Shown: positions 18,973-24,186 of the stretch, one piece after another
Layout of the letters: each line of letters starts with the position of its first letter
Position numbering within the stretch: the stretch's first letter is position 1
Virus record (IMG/VR): IMGVR_UViG_3300021127_000002
Coordinates: 1-64,000 of that record
Strand: one strand, 5' to 3'
DNA: 64,000 nt
Source: a virus
The notes under the pieces: generated by a model
Database searches by the model: none
Seen by the model: the letters and a program-made list of their open reading frames with translations, nothing else
Told to the model about the DNA's origin: nothing
Position numbers and translations under genes: made by a program

Positions 18973-19043
18973 ATTATAAGAGATAAGTATAGGACTTAGG
19001 TCTGGCTAAATAAGTCTTAAAACACTCGAAGGGGTCTTATAAT
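18973..19043 (+). other. Structured spacer S1
   Basis: ATTATAAGA (18973-18981) pairs over 9 bp with TCTTATAAT (19035-19043); inside, GACTTA (18993-18998) pairs with TAAGTC (19011-19016). It fills most of the gap after tRNA-His. Confidence 0.6.
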
Positions 19044-19047
19044 TAAT

Positions 19048-19059
19048 GTTCTTTGACAT
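19048..19059 (+). promoter_or_regulatory. boxA-like site
   Basis: GTTCTTTGACAT, the form typical ahead of Bacteroidota rRNA/tRNA operons, lies after spacer S1 and before the tRNA-Phe promoter. Confidence 0.5.
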
Positions 19060-19091
19060 ATTGGGATAAACAAAAAAAAATAAAAAAAAGT

Positions 19092-19122
19092 TTGGAAGTT
19101 TGAAAATAACTTCATACTTTTG
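19092..19122 (+). promoter_or_regulatory. Internal promoter before tRNA-Phe
   Basis: TTG at 19092 and TACTTTTG at 19115-19122. It means array 1 is not solely dependent on the attenuated promoter. Confidence 0.7.
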
Positions 19123-19133
19123 TAAAACAAATG

Positions 19134-19196
19134 GGAATGGTTCCAGCAAATTTTTAAGCAATTCACTTTTAATGATTCAAGCTAAAACCCCATTCC
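19134..19196 (+). other. CAGCA stem element E1
   Basis: GGAATGG (19134-19140) pairs with CCATTCC (19190-19196). TTCCAGCAAATTTTT follows the 5' strand. One of four similar elements (19134, 29536, 28 bp later at 29628, and 50078) that begin ~12-20 nt after a promoter and share CAGCA but have different, compensated stems. Confidence 0.5.
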
Positions 19197-19202
19197 GAAT
19201 TT

Positions 19203-19275
19203 GGTGCCGTAGCTCAGTTGGTAGAGCACGAAACTGAAAATTTCGGTGTCCCTGGTTCGATTCCAGTCGGTACCA
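19203..19275 (+). tRNA. tRNA-Phe(GAA)
   Basis: Anticodon loop CTGAAAA, stem CGAAA/TTTCG, T-loop TTCGATT, discriminator A, no encoded CCA. Confidence 0.92.
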
Positions 19276-19287
19276 CTTTATAAAGAA

Positions 19288-19417
19288 ATTTGCTTTGATA
19301 GGTGTGTATATTTGAAAACAGCCTTATCTGATGGTAACAGGTGACAAAGGGAATAAAATATTTAATTATTCGGTTATTACCAAATTAAACGGAATAACAT
19401 AACCTATCATAGCAAAT
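19288..19417 (+). other. Structured spacer S2
   Basis: ATTTGCTTTGATAGGT (19288-19303) pairs with ACCTATCATAGCAAAT (19402-19417) over 16 positions with one T-T mismatch. An internal GGTAA/TTACC stem (19333/19377) adds structure. The spacer is 152 nt and has no plausible ORF. Confidence 0.65.
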
Positions 19418-19427
19418 ACGTTATTAT

Positions 19428-19501
19428 GTACCCTTAGCTCAGCTGGTTAGAGCATAACACTCATAATGTTGGGGTCACAGGTTCGAACCCTGTAGGGTAC
19501 A
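19428..19501 (+). tRNA. tRNA-Met(CAU), elongator
   Basis: Anticodon loop CTCATAA, stem TAACA/TGTTG, GGGTCACAGG after the stem as in elongator tRNA-Met; paired 1-72, so not an initiator. Confidence 0.88.
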
Positions 19502-19510
19502 CTTAAAAAT

Positions 19511-19583
19511 TCTTCCATAGCGCAGCTGGTAGCGCAGCAGACTGTTAATCTGTTGGTCGCAGGTTCGAATCCTGCTGGAAGAG
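19511..19583 (+). tRNA. tRNA-Asn(GUU)
   Basis: Anticodon loop CTGTTAA, stem GCAGA/TCTGT, discriminator G followed by CA only. Confidence 0.92.
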
Positions 19584-19584
19584 C

Positions 19585-19648
19585 AAAATTAAAGGAAGTA
19601 AGTTAAGCGCACCTTGTTGAAAGCAGAACCTTTTAACCCTTTAATTTT
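19585..19648 (+). other. Structured spacer S3
   Basis: AAAATTAAAGG (19585-19595) pairs perfectly over 11 bp with CCTTTAATTTT (19638-19648); inner GTTAA/TTAAC. The stem exactly spans the gap between tRNA-Asn and tRNA-Asp. Confidence 0.65.
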
Positions 19649-19653
19649 AATAC

Positions 19654-19730
19654 GGAGGTGTAGTAGAGTTGGTTACAATGTCAGCTTGTCACGCTGAAGG
19701 TCGAGGGTTCGAATCCCTTCATCTCCGCCA
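19654..19730 (+). tRNA. tRNA-Asp(GUC)
   Basis: Anticodon loop TTGTCAC, acceptor GGAGGTG/CATCTCC, encoded GCCA 3' end. Confidence 0.92.
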
Positions 19731-19818
19731 AAATTCATAACCCTGTAAATATGAGAAGTACTATCTCGTCAATAGTATGATGGACAAAAAACACGGTGGG
19801 TTGACAACCTATGAATTT
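19731..19818 (+). other. Structured spacer S4
   Basis: AAATTCATA (19731-19739) pairs over 9 bp with TATGAATTT (19810-19818); nested AACCC/GGGTT and a TACTAT/ATAGTA hairpin. The stem starts at the base after the tRNA-Asp CCA. Confidence 0.65.
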
Positions 19819-19822
19819 CAAT

Positions 19823-19943
19823 GCTGATGTAGTGTAATGGTAACACGCTGTTAAAACAAGTGAATCTGATGAGATTCCATACCGCAATTAACAGTTATAT
19901 GCATTCCAAGCCAGAGTCGGTGGTTCGATTCTATCCGTCAGCT
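19823..19943 (+). tRNA. tRNA-Gly(UCC) interrupted by a 50-nt insertion
   Basis: Acceptor GCTGATG/CGTCAGC, D-arm GTGT-AATGGTA-ACAC and T-arm are normal, but 50 nt (19851-19900) interrupt the anticodon stem between positions 29 and 30. Removing them joins CTG to GC, restoring stem CTGGC/GCCAG, loop ATTCCAA and a 71-nt tRNA. The insert starts TTAAAACAAG, has hairpin GAATC-TGATGA-GATTC, then CCGCA, and ends TTATAT. It is far too short for a known group I or II intron. An uninterrupted tRNA-Gly(UCC) lies at 22774. Confidence 0.75.
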
Positions 19944-19957
19944 CAAAAAAATATATT

Positions 19958-20077
19958 ATGGCAAGAACATCCAAACGTGTTGCAAAAAAAGCAAGCAAAG
20001 CGTTAAAGAGTAAATCAACGAGTAAAACAACAAAAACACTTGCTGGTTCGGCTCTAAGACAAAGACGAAAAAGATAA
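19958..20077 (+). CDS. 39-residue Lys/Arg-rich basic protein
   Basis: Starts MARTSKRVAKKASKALKSKS and ends RQRRKR; almost entirely Lys, Arg, Ser, Thr, Ala, with no acidic residue. Embedded in the tRNA array 14 bp after tRNA-Gly and followed by a hairpin. Likely binds nucleic acid (RNA or DNA) by charge, like histone-H1-type tails; no family recognised. Confidence 0.65.
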   Translation: MARTSKRVAKKASKALKSKSTSKTTKTLAGSALRQRRKR

Positions 20078-20083
20078 TTATAA

Positions 20084-20118
20084 TATGCAAAACACCTCAA
20101 TAAACCTATTTTTGCATA
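20084..20118 (+). terminator. Hairpin after the basic-protein gene
   Basis: TATGCAAAA (20084-20092) pairs with TTTTGCATA (20110-20118). No U tract follows, so it may be a processing or stability element rather than a terminator. Confidence 0.4.
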
Positions 20119-20169
20119 ATATACTTTACATCTTTAACGTGCATATTTAACTTTATTAAGATATTATAT

Positions 20170-20242
20170 TGCGAGATAGAGCAGCGGTAGCTCGCCAGGC
20201 TCATAACCTGTGAGGTCGAAGGTTCGAGTCCTTCTCTCGCTA
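20170..20242 (+). tRNA. tRNA-fMet(CAU), initiator
   Basis: Anticodon loop CTCATAA with an unpaired 1-72 (T-T), the initiator hallmark; T-loop TTCGAGT; discriminator A. Confidence 0.85.
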
Positions 20243-20246
20243 CAAA

Positions 20247-20340
20247 TAGTAGTATGTTACGCACAAAACTCCTGATCCGAGAACGTGGTCGAAACGGTCA
20301 TATGTTAATTACAGACTCCGTAACTCTAAGACAACTACTA
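20247..20340 (+). other. Structured spacer S5
   Basis: TAGTAGT (20247-20253) pairs with ACTACTA (20334-20340), and GTTACG (20256-20261) with CGTAAC (20319-20324), nested. No ORF. Confidence 0.6.
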
Positions 20341-20354
20341 ACCTTTTTAAACAT

Positions 20355-20427
20355 TGCGAATTAGAGAAAAAGTTATCTCGCCAGGCTCATAACCTGGAGA
20401 TACCAGGAGCATTACCTGGGTTCGCTA
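20355..20427 (+). tRNA. Initiator-like tRNA(CAU) without elbow motifs
   Basis: 73 nt, fold TGCGAAT/GTTCGCT acceptor with T-T at 1-72, D-stem GAGA/TCTC, anticodon arm CCAGG-CTCATAA-CCTGG, T-stem CCAGG/CCTGG. The D-loop AAAAGTTA lacks GG and the T-loop AGCATTA lacks TTCGA, so the D-loop/T-loop contacts are missing while all four stems are intact. Either a decayed duplicate of the fMet gene at 20170 or a specialised mimic. Confidence 0.55.
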
Positions 20428-20561
20428 CAAAAGCCCAAAGGCCAAGGGATCGAAGATAAGAAAGTCTAATATCGGATTAATCATCCGAGAACAAGCCACT
20501 AAACTTCTGGATCGTATGCCAGCACAGTTCACAACTCTGGGGATAATTTAAAAGTTGTAAT
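20428..20561 (+). other. 134-nt spacer S6, no gene seen
   Basis: No ORF and no outer stem. Small hairpins CGGAT/ATCCG (near 20475) and CTGG/CCAG (near 20508) are visible. Probably tRNA spacer RNA like its neighbours. Confidence 0.35.
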
Positions 20562-20636
20562 GGACGCATAGTTTAGCTGGAAAAATACTTGCCTTGTAAG
20601 CATGAGTTCTCAGGTCGGTTCTGAGTGTGTCCTCCA
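20562..20636 (+). tRNA. tRNA-Thr(UGU)
   Basis: Anticodon loop CTTGTAA; acceptor GGACGCA/TGTGTCC; T-stem CTCAG/CTGAG with loop GTCGGTT; encoded CCA. Confidence 0.8.
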
Positions 20637-20656
20637 AAAAAAATTACAATAATAAT

Positions 20657-20687
20657 TTGCTTTTATTAACAATGTTTATTACTATTG
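20657..20687 (+). promoter_or_regulatory. Internal promoter in array 1
   Basis: TTG at 20657 and TACTATTG at 20680-20687. The expected start coincides with the first base of the next tRNA (20696), so it would have almost no 5' leader. Confidence 0.65.
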
Positions 20688-20695
20688 TATAACAA

Positions 20696-20816
20696 GGCGA
20701 GATGGTGTAACGGCAGCATTAAAAAAGAATCATCCAGTGTGGATGAATGCTGCAAATTAACTATCTAACAATTTCCTATTAAGAAAAAGGTTCAGGTTCG
20801 AATCCTGATCTCGCCG
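20696..20816 (+). tRNA. tRNA-like gene with ~50-nt insertion (Gln-type D-arm)
   Basis: Acceptor GGCGAGA/TCTCGCC, D-arm GTGT-AACGGCA-GCAT and T-arm TCAGG-TTCGAAT-CCTGA are intact. About 50 extra nt (around 20721-20770) lie between the D-arm and the anticodon arm; the rest leaves a weak arm TTTC-CTATTAA-GAAA, whose formal anticodon would be AUU, unusual enough that identity is open. The insert has the A-run start and a CATCC-AGTGT-GGATG hairpin, and GCAGCATT of the D-arm can pair with AATGCTGC in the insert. Confidence 0.5.
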
Positions 20817-20818
20817 CA

Positions 20819-21006
20819 ATGAGTTAGAGATACTCAGAGTCTTTGAATCAAGATTAAAAATGATTTCGCAGACCGTCAGTCAGCGTGAGTGGGACGGCTT
20901 GGGGTTAAAGATGACACACAAATCTTCCCAGTAGTGTTGGCACTTTTAATGAGGGATGCCTCGCAGGTTTTGTAGAAATAGAAAACCGAAATAACTACTC
21001 ATCCAT
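20819..21006 (+). other. Structured spacer S7
   Basis: ATGAG-TTA near 20819 can pair with TAA-CTACTCAT near 20992 around a small bulge. Inside are CCGTC/GACGG, AAGAT/ATCTT and GGTTTT/AAAACC hairpins. No ORF in ~190 nt. Confidence 0.45.
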
Positions 21007-21027
21007 AATCTCAAGATGGGGGAATTT

Positions 21028-21150
21028 CATCCTGTAGCTCAGTTGGTAGAGCAACGGTAAAAAAAAAGAGCATTCTGATGAGAATGTGTTCCGCAGTGAA
21101 AATTTTATATGTAGAACTGTGTGTCGGTGGTTCGAATCCATCCAGGATGA
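21028..21150 (+). tRNA. tRNA interrupted by a 50-nt insertion, probably GUA anticodon
   Basis: Acceptor CATCCTG/CAGGATG, D-arm GCTC/GAGC, T-arm GGTGG-TTCGAAT-CCATC. Removing 50 nt (21059-21108) gives stem ACGGT/ACTGT and loop ATGTAGA, i.e. anticodon GUA; but the five-base variable loop is not typical of tRNA-Tyr, and a class II tRNA-Tyr exists at 50364, so identity is tentative. The insert has nine A, hairpin CATTC-TGATGA-GAATG, CCGCA and a TTTTAT end, closely matching the insert at 19851. Confidence 0.6.
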
Positions 21151-21155
21151 CAAAA

Positions 21156-21384
21156 GGTTCCATTCCCTTTTAAAAAACGAATGGATGGTGGGATTCCCCT
21201 GGCGAAAGCCTCACAACATTGGGTTAAGATGTTTTTAACTAAAAAAAACGCTACCCATGGCGTTCTTCGTAAGGAGTTGAATCTACAGATTCTGAAATTC
21301 TTGGTCAGCTGGTAACTGATTAGTAGCAAAAGAATAAAAAAGCAGAGGTAACTGGGGTCACTGTAAATGGGTGAATAGGGAACC
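21156..21384 (+). other. Structured spacer S8
   Basis: GGTTCC (21156-21161) pairs with GGAACC (21379-21384). Internal hairpins CCATTC/GAATGG, AACGC/GCGTT; GAGGCG/CGCCTC follows immediately downstream. Reading frames through it are not gene-like. Confidence 0.5.
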
Positions 21385-21411
21385 GAGGCGTACCGAAGCA
21401 TCGCCTCAATT

Positions 21412-21486
21412 GCAGTAGTCGTATAGTGGCTATTACATCGCCTTGCCAAGGCGAGGACGGCAGTTCGATTCTGCCTTACTGCTCCA
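21412..21486 (+). tRNA. tRNA-Gly(GCC)
   Basis: Anticodon loop TTGCCAA, stem TCGCC/GGCGA, encoded TCCA end. Confidence 0.92.
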
Positions 21487-21500
21487 AAACAATAAATAAT

Positions 21501-22556
21501 ATGTCATGTAGAGTGCTTTTTATTTTAAAAAGAAAAGAGGATTTTAATCCAGTTAAAGATTCTAAAATTGGATTAACAACAGGTCTATATAATTCAGCAT
21601 CCTTCATGTATCAAATGCTTTTGGATTGTGGGGTTGAAACAAAAATTGTTGTTGTGATTGATAATAATGGTATTGATAAAGAAGTTACTGAGTTCAAACC
21701 AACACACGTTATTATTGAAGCGTTATGGGTTGTACCAACAAAGTTCTCAGTTCTTTGTAACTTACATCCAAGTGTTAAATGGATAATTAGATTACATAGT
21801 GAAATTCCATTTCTTGCAAACGAGGGAATGGCTATGGATTGGTTAGGTGATTATATTTCATATCCTAATGTTTTAATTGCTGTTAATTCACCAAGAACTT
21901 TAAATGAGATAAAATTTTATCTTGGGTATAAAATGAATTGGGATGATTTTGAAAAGGATAATAGAATTATATATTTACCAAATTTTTATCCACAAGATTA
22001 TAAGACAAAAACTTATACAGCAAATGATAAAGATATAATTGATATAGGTTGTTTTGGTGCAGTTAGACCTTTAAAAAATCATATAATGCAAGCAATCGCT
22101 GCTGTTAAGTTTGCAGACTCAATCAATAAAAAATTGAGGTTCCATGTTAACGGTGGTAGGGTTGAACAAAAAGGTGAACCTGTTATGAGAAATCTTATTG
22201 GATTTTTTTCACAATTATCTGATAAAGGACATCAATTAATAAACCATGGGTGGCAAGATAGAGAAGATTTTTCAAATATTTGTGCACAAATGGATATTGG
22301 TATGCAAGTTTCAATAACTGAAACGTTTAACATAGTTGGTGCTGATATTATAAGTCAAGGCGTACCTCTTGTTGGATCTAAAGAAATACCATGGATTGAT
22401 AGTTGGTTTGTAGCAAAAGCAACACAAACTGAAGAAATATATGCGGCTTTATTACTAACACATCAATCACCAAATTTGAATGTTACAAAGAATCAAAAAG
22501 AACTAACTATTTATACTAATAAGACCAAAGATATTTGGTTAGAATATTTTAAATAA
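21501..22556 (+). CDS. GT4-like glycosyltransferase
   Basis: 352 residues from ATG 21501; earlier in-frame codons lie inside tRNA-Gly and are excluded. Begins MSCRVLFILKRKEDFNP. The C-terminal half has IGCFGAVRPLKNHIMQAI (donor domain), HGWQDREDFSNICAQMDI and SITETFNIVGADIISQGVPL, where SITETF...VGADI corresponds to the E-x7-E region of GT4 enzymes. Inserted within the tRNA array. Donor and acceptor unknown; may serve the same glycan as the clusters at 31-39 and 53-58 kb. Confidence 0.75.
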   Translation: MSCRVLFILKRKEDFNPVKDSKIGLTTGLYNSASFMYQMLLDCGVETKIVVVIDNNGIDKEVTEFKPTHVIIEALWVVPTKFSVLCNLHPSVKWIIRLHSEIPFLANEGMAMDWLGDYISYPNVLIAVNSPRTLNEIKFYLGYKMNWDDFEKDNRIIYLPNFYPQDYKTKTYTANDKDIIDIGCFGAVRPLKNHIMQAIAAVKFADSINKKLRFHVNGGRVEQKGEPVMRNLIGFFSQLSDKGHQLINHGWQDREDFSNICAQMDIGMQVSITETFNIVGADIISQGVPLVGSKEIPWIDSWFVAKATQTEEIYAALLLTHQSPNLNVTKNQKELTIYTNKTKDIWLEYFK

Positions 22557-22564
22557 AAAAGAAT

Positions 22565-22765
22565 ATGTCACACAAAGTAAAAGTAAGTACCTGGGAAAAA
22601 GGTGTATTGACTCATAGAGAATCCGAATTTAATTATAAACACGAAGCACATGGTTTCGCTAAAAAAATTAAAAAAGGACTCATAAAAATTTATGATGATT
22701 TAAATAAATTAATACATTCATGGGAAAGCGGTTTTGATGAAAAAGATAATGATTCATATGCTTAA
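22565..22765 (+). CDS. Small hypothetical protein
   Basis: 66 residues, 8 bp after the glycosyltransferase. Charged, Lys-rich middle (AKKIKKGLIKIYDDLNKL) and acidic tail. Shares with the small protein at 30322 the pattern of a short ORF following phage tRNAs. No function assignable. Confidence 0.55.
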   Translation: MSHKVKVSTWEKGVLTHRESEFNYKHEAHGFAKKIKKGLIKIYDDLNKLIHSWESGFDEKDNDSYA

Positions 22766-22773
22766 TTAAATTT

Positions 22774-22848
22774 GCGGTAGTCGTATAGTGGCTATTACTC
22801 CTTCCTTCCAAGTAGGAGACGGAGGTTCGATTCCTCTCTACCGCTCCA
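22774..22848 (+). tRNA. tRNA-Gly(UCC)
   Basis: Anticodon loop CTTCCAA, acceptor GCGGTAG/CTACCGC, encoded TCCA end. Uninterrupted counterpart of the split gene at 19823. Confidence 0.9.
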
Positions 22849-22957
22849 TAGGAATATGCATAAAAGCGTTGATAGATGAAGTGTCTAAGGTTTGGTTGAC
22901 TGAGTTATACAGTTTGAAGAGACACCCCTAATGCGCACCAAACAGCCTCTATTCCTA
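22849..22957 (+). other. Pseudoknotted spacer S9
   Basis: TAGGAATA (22849-22856) pairs with TATTCCTA (22950-22957). Inside, GTGTCT (22881)/AGACAC (22920) and GTTTGGT (22890)/ACCAAAC (22937) interleave, giving an H-type pseudoknot. It starts at the base after the tRNA-Gly CCA. Confidence 0.55.
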
Positions 22958-23114
22958 ACCTTATTAAAAACGACAGAGAAATCTGTAACTCTTATAGTAA
23001 ACGAAGTAATTAATCGTTGAAATGTCGCATCGTCTGAGGGCTTAGGGGAGAATCGGATAAAGTGCTTTATAAAAGCAAGCACAACGCTGGTGATGGGCGG
23101 CTATACCAGCAAAT
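22958..23114 (+). other. Second half of spacer, hairpins only
   Basis: CGACA/TGTCG encloses ACAGA-GAAA-TCTGT and AACGA/TCGTT hairpins; GTGCTT/AAGCAC and GCTGG/CCAGC follow. No ORF supported. Confidence 0.4.
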
Positions 23115-23186
23115 GCCGATGTAGCTCAAAGGAAGAGCGATCCCCTCATATGGGATAGGTTTGGGTTTCGAGATCCCACATCGGTA
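23115..23186 (+). tRNA. tRNA(CAU), probably Ile2
   Basis: Anticodon loop CTCATAT with stem ATCCC/GGGAT. A normal elongator and an initiator tRNA-Met are already present, so lysidine-modified Ile2 reading AUA is the likely role; the array-1 leader uses two AUA codons. Confidence 0.6.
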
Positions 23187-23209
23187 CAATTTGTTTATCT
23201 CAAATATAT

Positions 23210-23281
23210 ACCCCTTTAGCTCAAAGGCGGAGCGCTTGGCTTACATCCAAGAGGTTGGGATTTCGAAATTCTCAGGGGGTA
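23210..23281 (+). tRNA. tRNA-Val(UAC)
   Basis: Anticodon loop CTTACAT, stem CTTGG/CCAAG, acceptor ACCCCTT/AGGGGGT. Confidence 0.88.
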
Positions 23282-23285
23282 CAAA

Positions 23286-23383
23286 AAAAATTGCTAAACC
23301 AGCTTCCGTACACGTTTGTCTAACGGAATAATTAAGGCAATGTAGACATGAACGTATCATTGATCTAACTGGAGGTAATTTTT
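23286..23383 (+). other. Structured spacer S10
   Basis: AAAAATT/AATTTTT (23286/23377), CCAG/CTGG (23299/23369) and a TTCCGT/ACGGAA hairpin (23304/23323) nest in order. Confidence 0.5.
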
Positions 23384-23393
23384 AAAAATAAAT

Positions 23394-23424
23394 TTGGTAA
23401 GTAAAAAATAATTACTTATCTTTG
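23394..23424 (+). promoter_or_regulatory. Internal promoter before broken tRNA
   Basis: TTG at 23394 and TATCTTTG at 23417-23424; start expected close to the 5' tRNA fragment at 23435. Confidence 0.6.
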
Positions 23425-23434
23425 TAAAACAAAT

Positions 23435-23454
23435 GGCTCCATAGCTCAATGGAT
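23435..23454 (+). pseudogene. 5' fragment of a split tRNA gene
   Basis: GGCTCCATAGCTCAATGGAT has an acceptor 5' strand and half a D-arm. Its complement TGGGGTC occurs at 23977-23983, beyond the tRNA-Arg/HNH block. ATGGAT is repeated at 23449 and 23928, as if the block were inserted into the D-loop. Confidence 0.6.
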
Positions 23455-23459
23455 ATTAT

Positions 23460-23530
23460 GCTCCCATCGTTCAATGGAAGGACGAGACTCTTCTAAAGTC
23501 TTCATAGAGGTTCGAATCCTCTTGGGAGCA
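23460..23530 (+). tRNA. tRNA-Arg(UCU)
   Basis: Anticodon loop CTTCTAA, stem AGACT/AGTCT, acceptor GCTCCCA/TGGGAGC. Lies inside the block that splits the older tRNA and may replace its function. Confidence 0.9.
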
Positions 23531-23905
23531 CTAAAATTTTATTTCGTTATGGTGCCGTATACGATGACAGTTAGAACAAAGTAAAACACATTTATCAAGT
23601 TCATCCGTTATTTTATCCCAAGATTGTAATCTTAATTTAGTCCAATCCATATCTTTTTTATTTGGATCTAAATGGTGAAAATCAAAGATAACATATGGAT
23701 ATTCTGGATAAGAAGTAGAACAATCTACGCATTTGTCACCTTTGTAATGTATAGCGTCTATTTTGCGTTCAATCCATCGTTGAACACAATAAGAGTTAAA
23801 ACATACTTTACACATACCAAATGCACTATTTTTTCTACTTTTTCTATGATAAAAGTCAGACTCTTGTTTTGGTTGTTTACATCTTGAACATAATTTTTCT
23901 TTCAT
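23531..23905 (-). CDS. HNH homing endonuclease
   Basis: 124 residues, opposite to the tRNAs. Zinc cysteines CSRC...CKVC at the N-terminus and CVDC...CSNC flank FDFHHLDPNKKD, the HNH core, ending CSNCHRIRHH. Typical of small phage HNH homing enzymes. It begins one base after tRNA-Arg, ends in TAG (rare as a stop here), and the segment 23455-23933 interrupts a tRNA gene, so it is a mobile element with the tRNA as target. Confidence 0.8.
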   Translation of the reverse strand: MKEKLCSRCKQPKQESDFYHRKSRKNSAFGMCKVCFNSYCVQRWIERKIDAIHYKGDKCVDCSTSYPEYPYVIFDFHHLDPNKKDMDWTKLRLQSWDKITDELDKCVLLCSNCHRIRHHNEIKF

Positions 23906-23927
23906 ATATTTCTTTATTTATAAATAT

Positions 23928-23984
23928 ATGGATTAGAAGTAAAAGTTCTAAGCTGTGGATCAAGGTTCGAGTCCCTGTGGGGTC
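23928..23984 (+). pseudogene. 3' fragment of the split tRNA gene
   Basis: ATGGATTAGAAGTAAAAG, then TTCTAAG as an anticodon-like loop, a degraded T-arm (CAAGG-TTCGAGT-CCCTG) and acceptor strand TGGGGTC. Joined to 23435-23454 it makes a near-complete tRNA. Confidence 0.55.
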
Positions 23985-23992
23985 ACTAATAA

Positions 23993-24065
23993 TGCGCTAT
24001 AAGCTTTAAGGTGAAGTAACGAGCTTTTAACTCGTGGAAGAAGGGTCAGTACCTTCATGGCGCAC
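23993..24065 (+). tRNA. tRNA-Lys(UUU)
   Basis: Anticodon loop CTTTTAA, stem ACGAG/CTCGT, acceptor TGCGCTA/TGGCGCA. T-loop GTCAGTA and a short D-stem are unusual. Confidence 0.75.
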
Positions 24066-24068
24066 AAT

Positions 24069-24130
24069 AAACCAGATTATGTTTAATATACCAATTAAGT
24101 TTATTATGCATTTTCTGGTTTCTTATTTTT
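24069..24130 (+). terminator. Probable terminator of array 1
   Basis: AAACCAGA (24069-24076) pairs with TCTGGTTT (24114-24121), followed by CTTATTTTT. Confidence 0.55.
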
Positions 24131-24138
24131 GAAAATAT

Positions 24139-24169
24139 TTGGTTATATCAGTAATCTTTTGTAATTTTG
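24139..24169 (+). promoter_or_regulatory. Bacteroidota promoter
   Basis: TTG at 24139 and TAATTTTG at 24162-24169, 17 bp before the NADAR gene. Confidence 0.6.
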
Positions 24170-24186
24170 TTTTATAATCAAATTTT

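Noticed and set aside
19865-21085. CTGATGAG in two tRNA insertions as a hammerhead ribozyme core
   Set aside because: The following stem II / GAAA / cleavage-site arrangement is absent; the bases form a simple hairpin loop TGATGA instead.
21105-21449. 114-codon minus-strand ORF
   Set aside because: Runs antisense through two tRNAs and a structured spacer; no protein-like features.
21426-21500. Upstream extension of the glycosyltransferase at 21501
   Set aside because: It would be encoded by tRNA-Gly(GCC) sequence.
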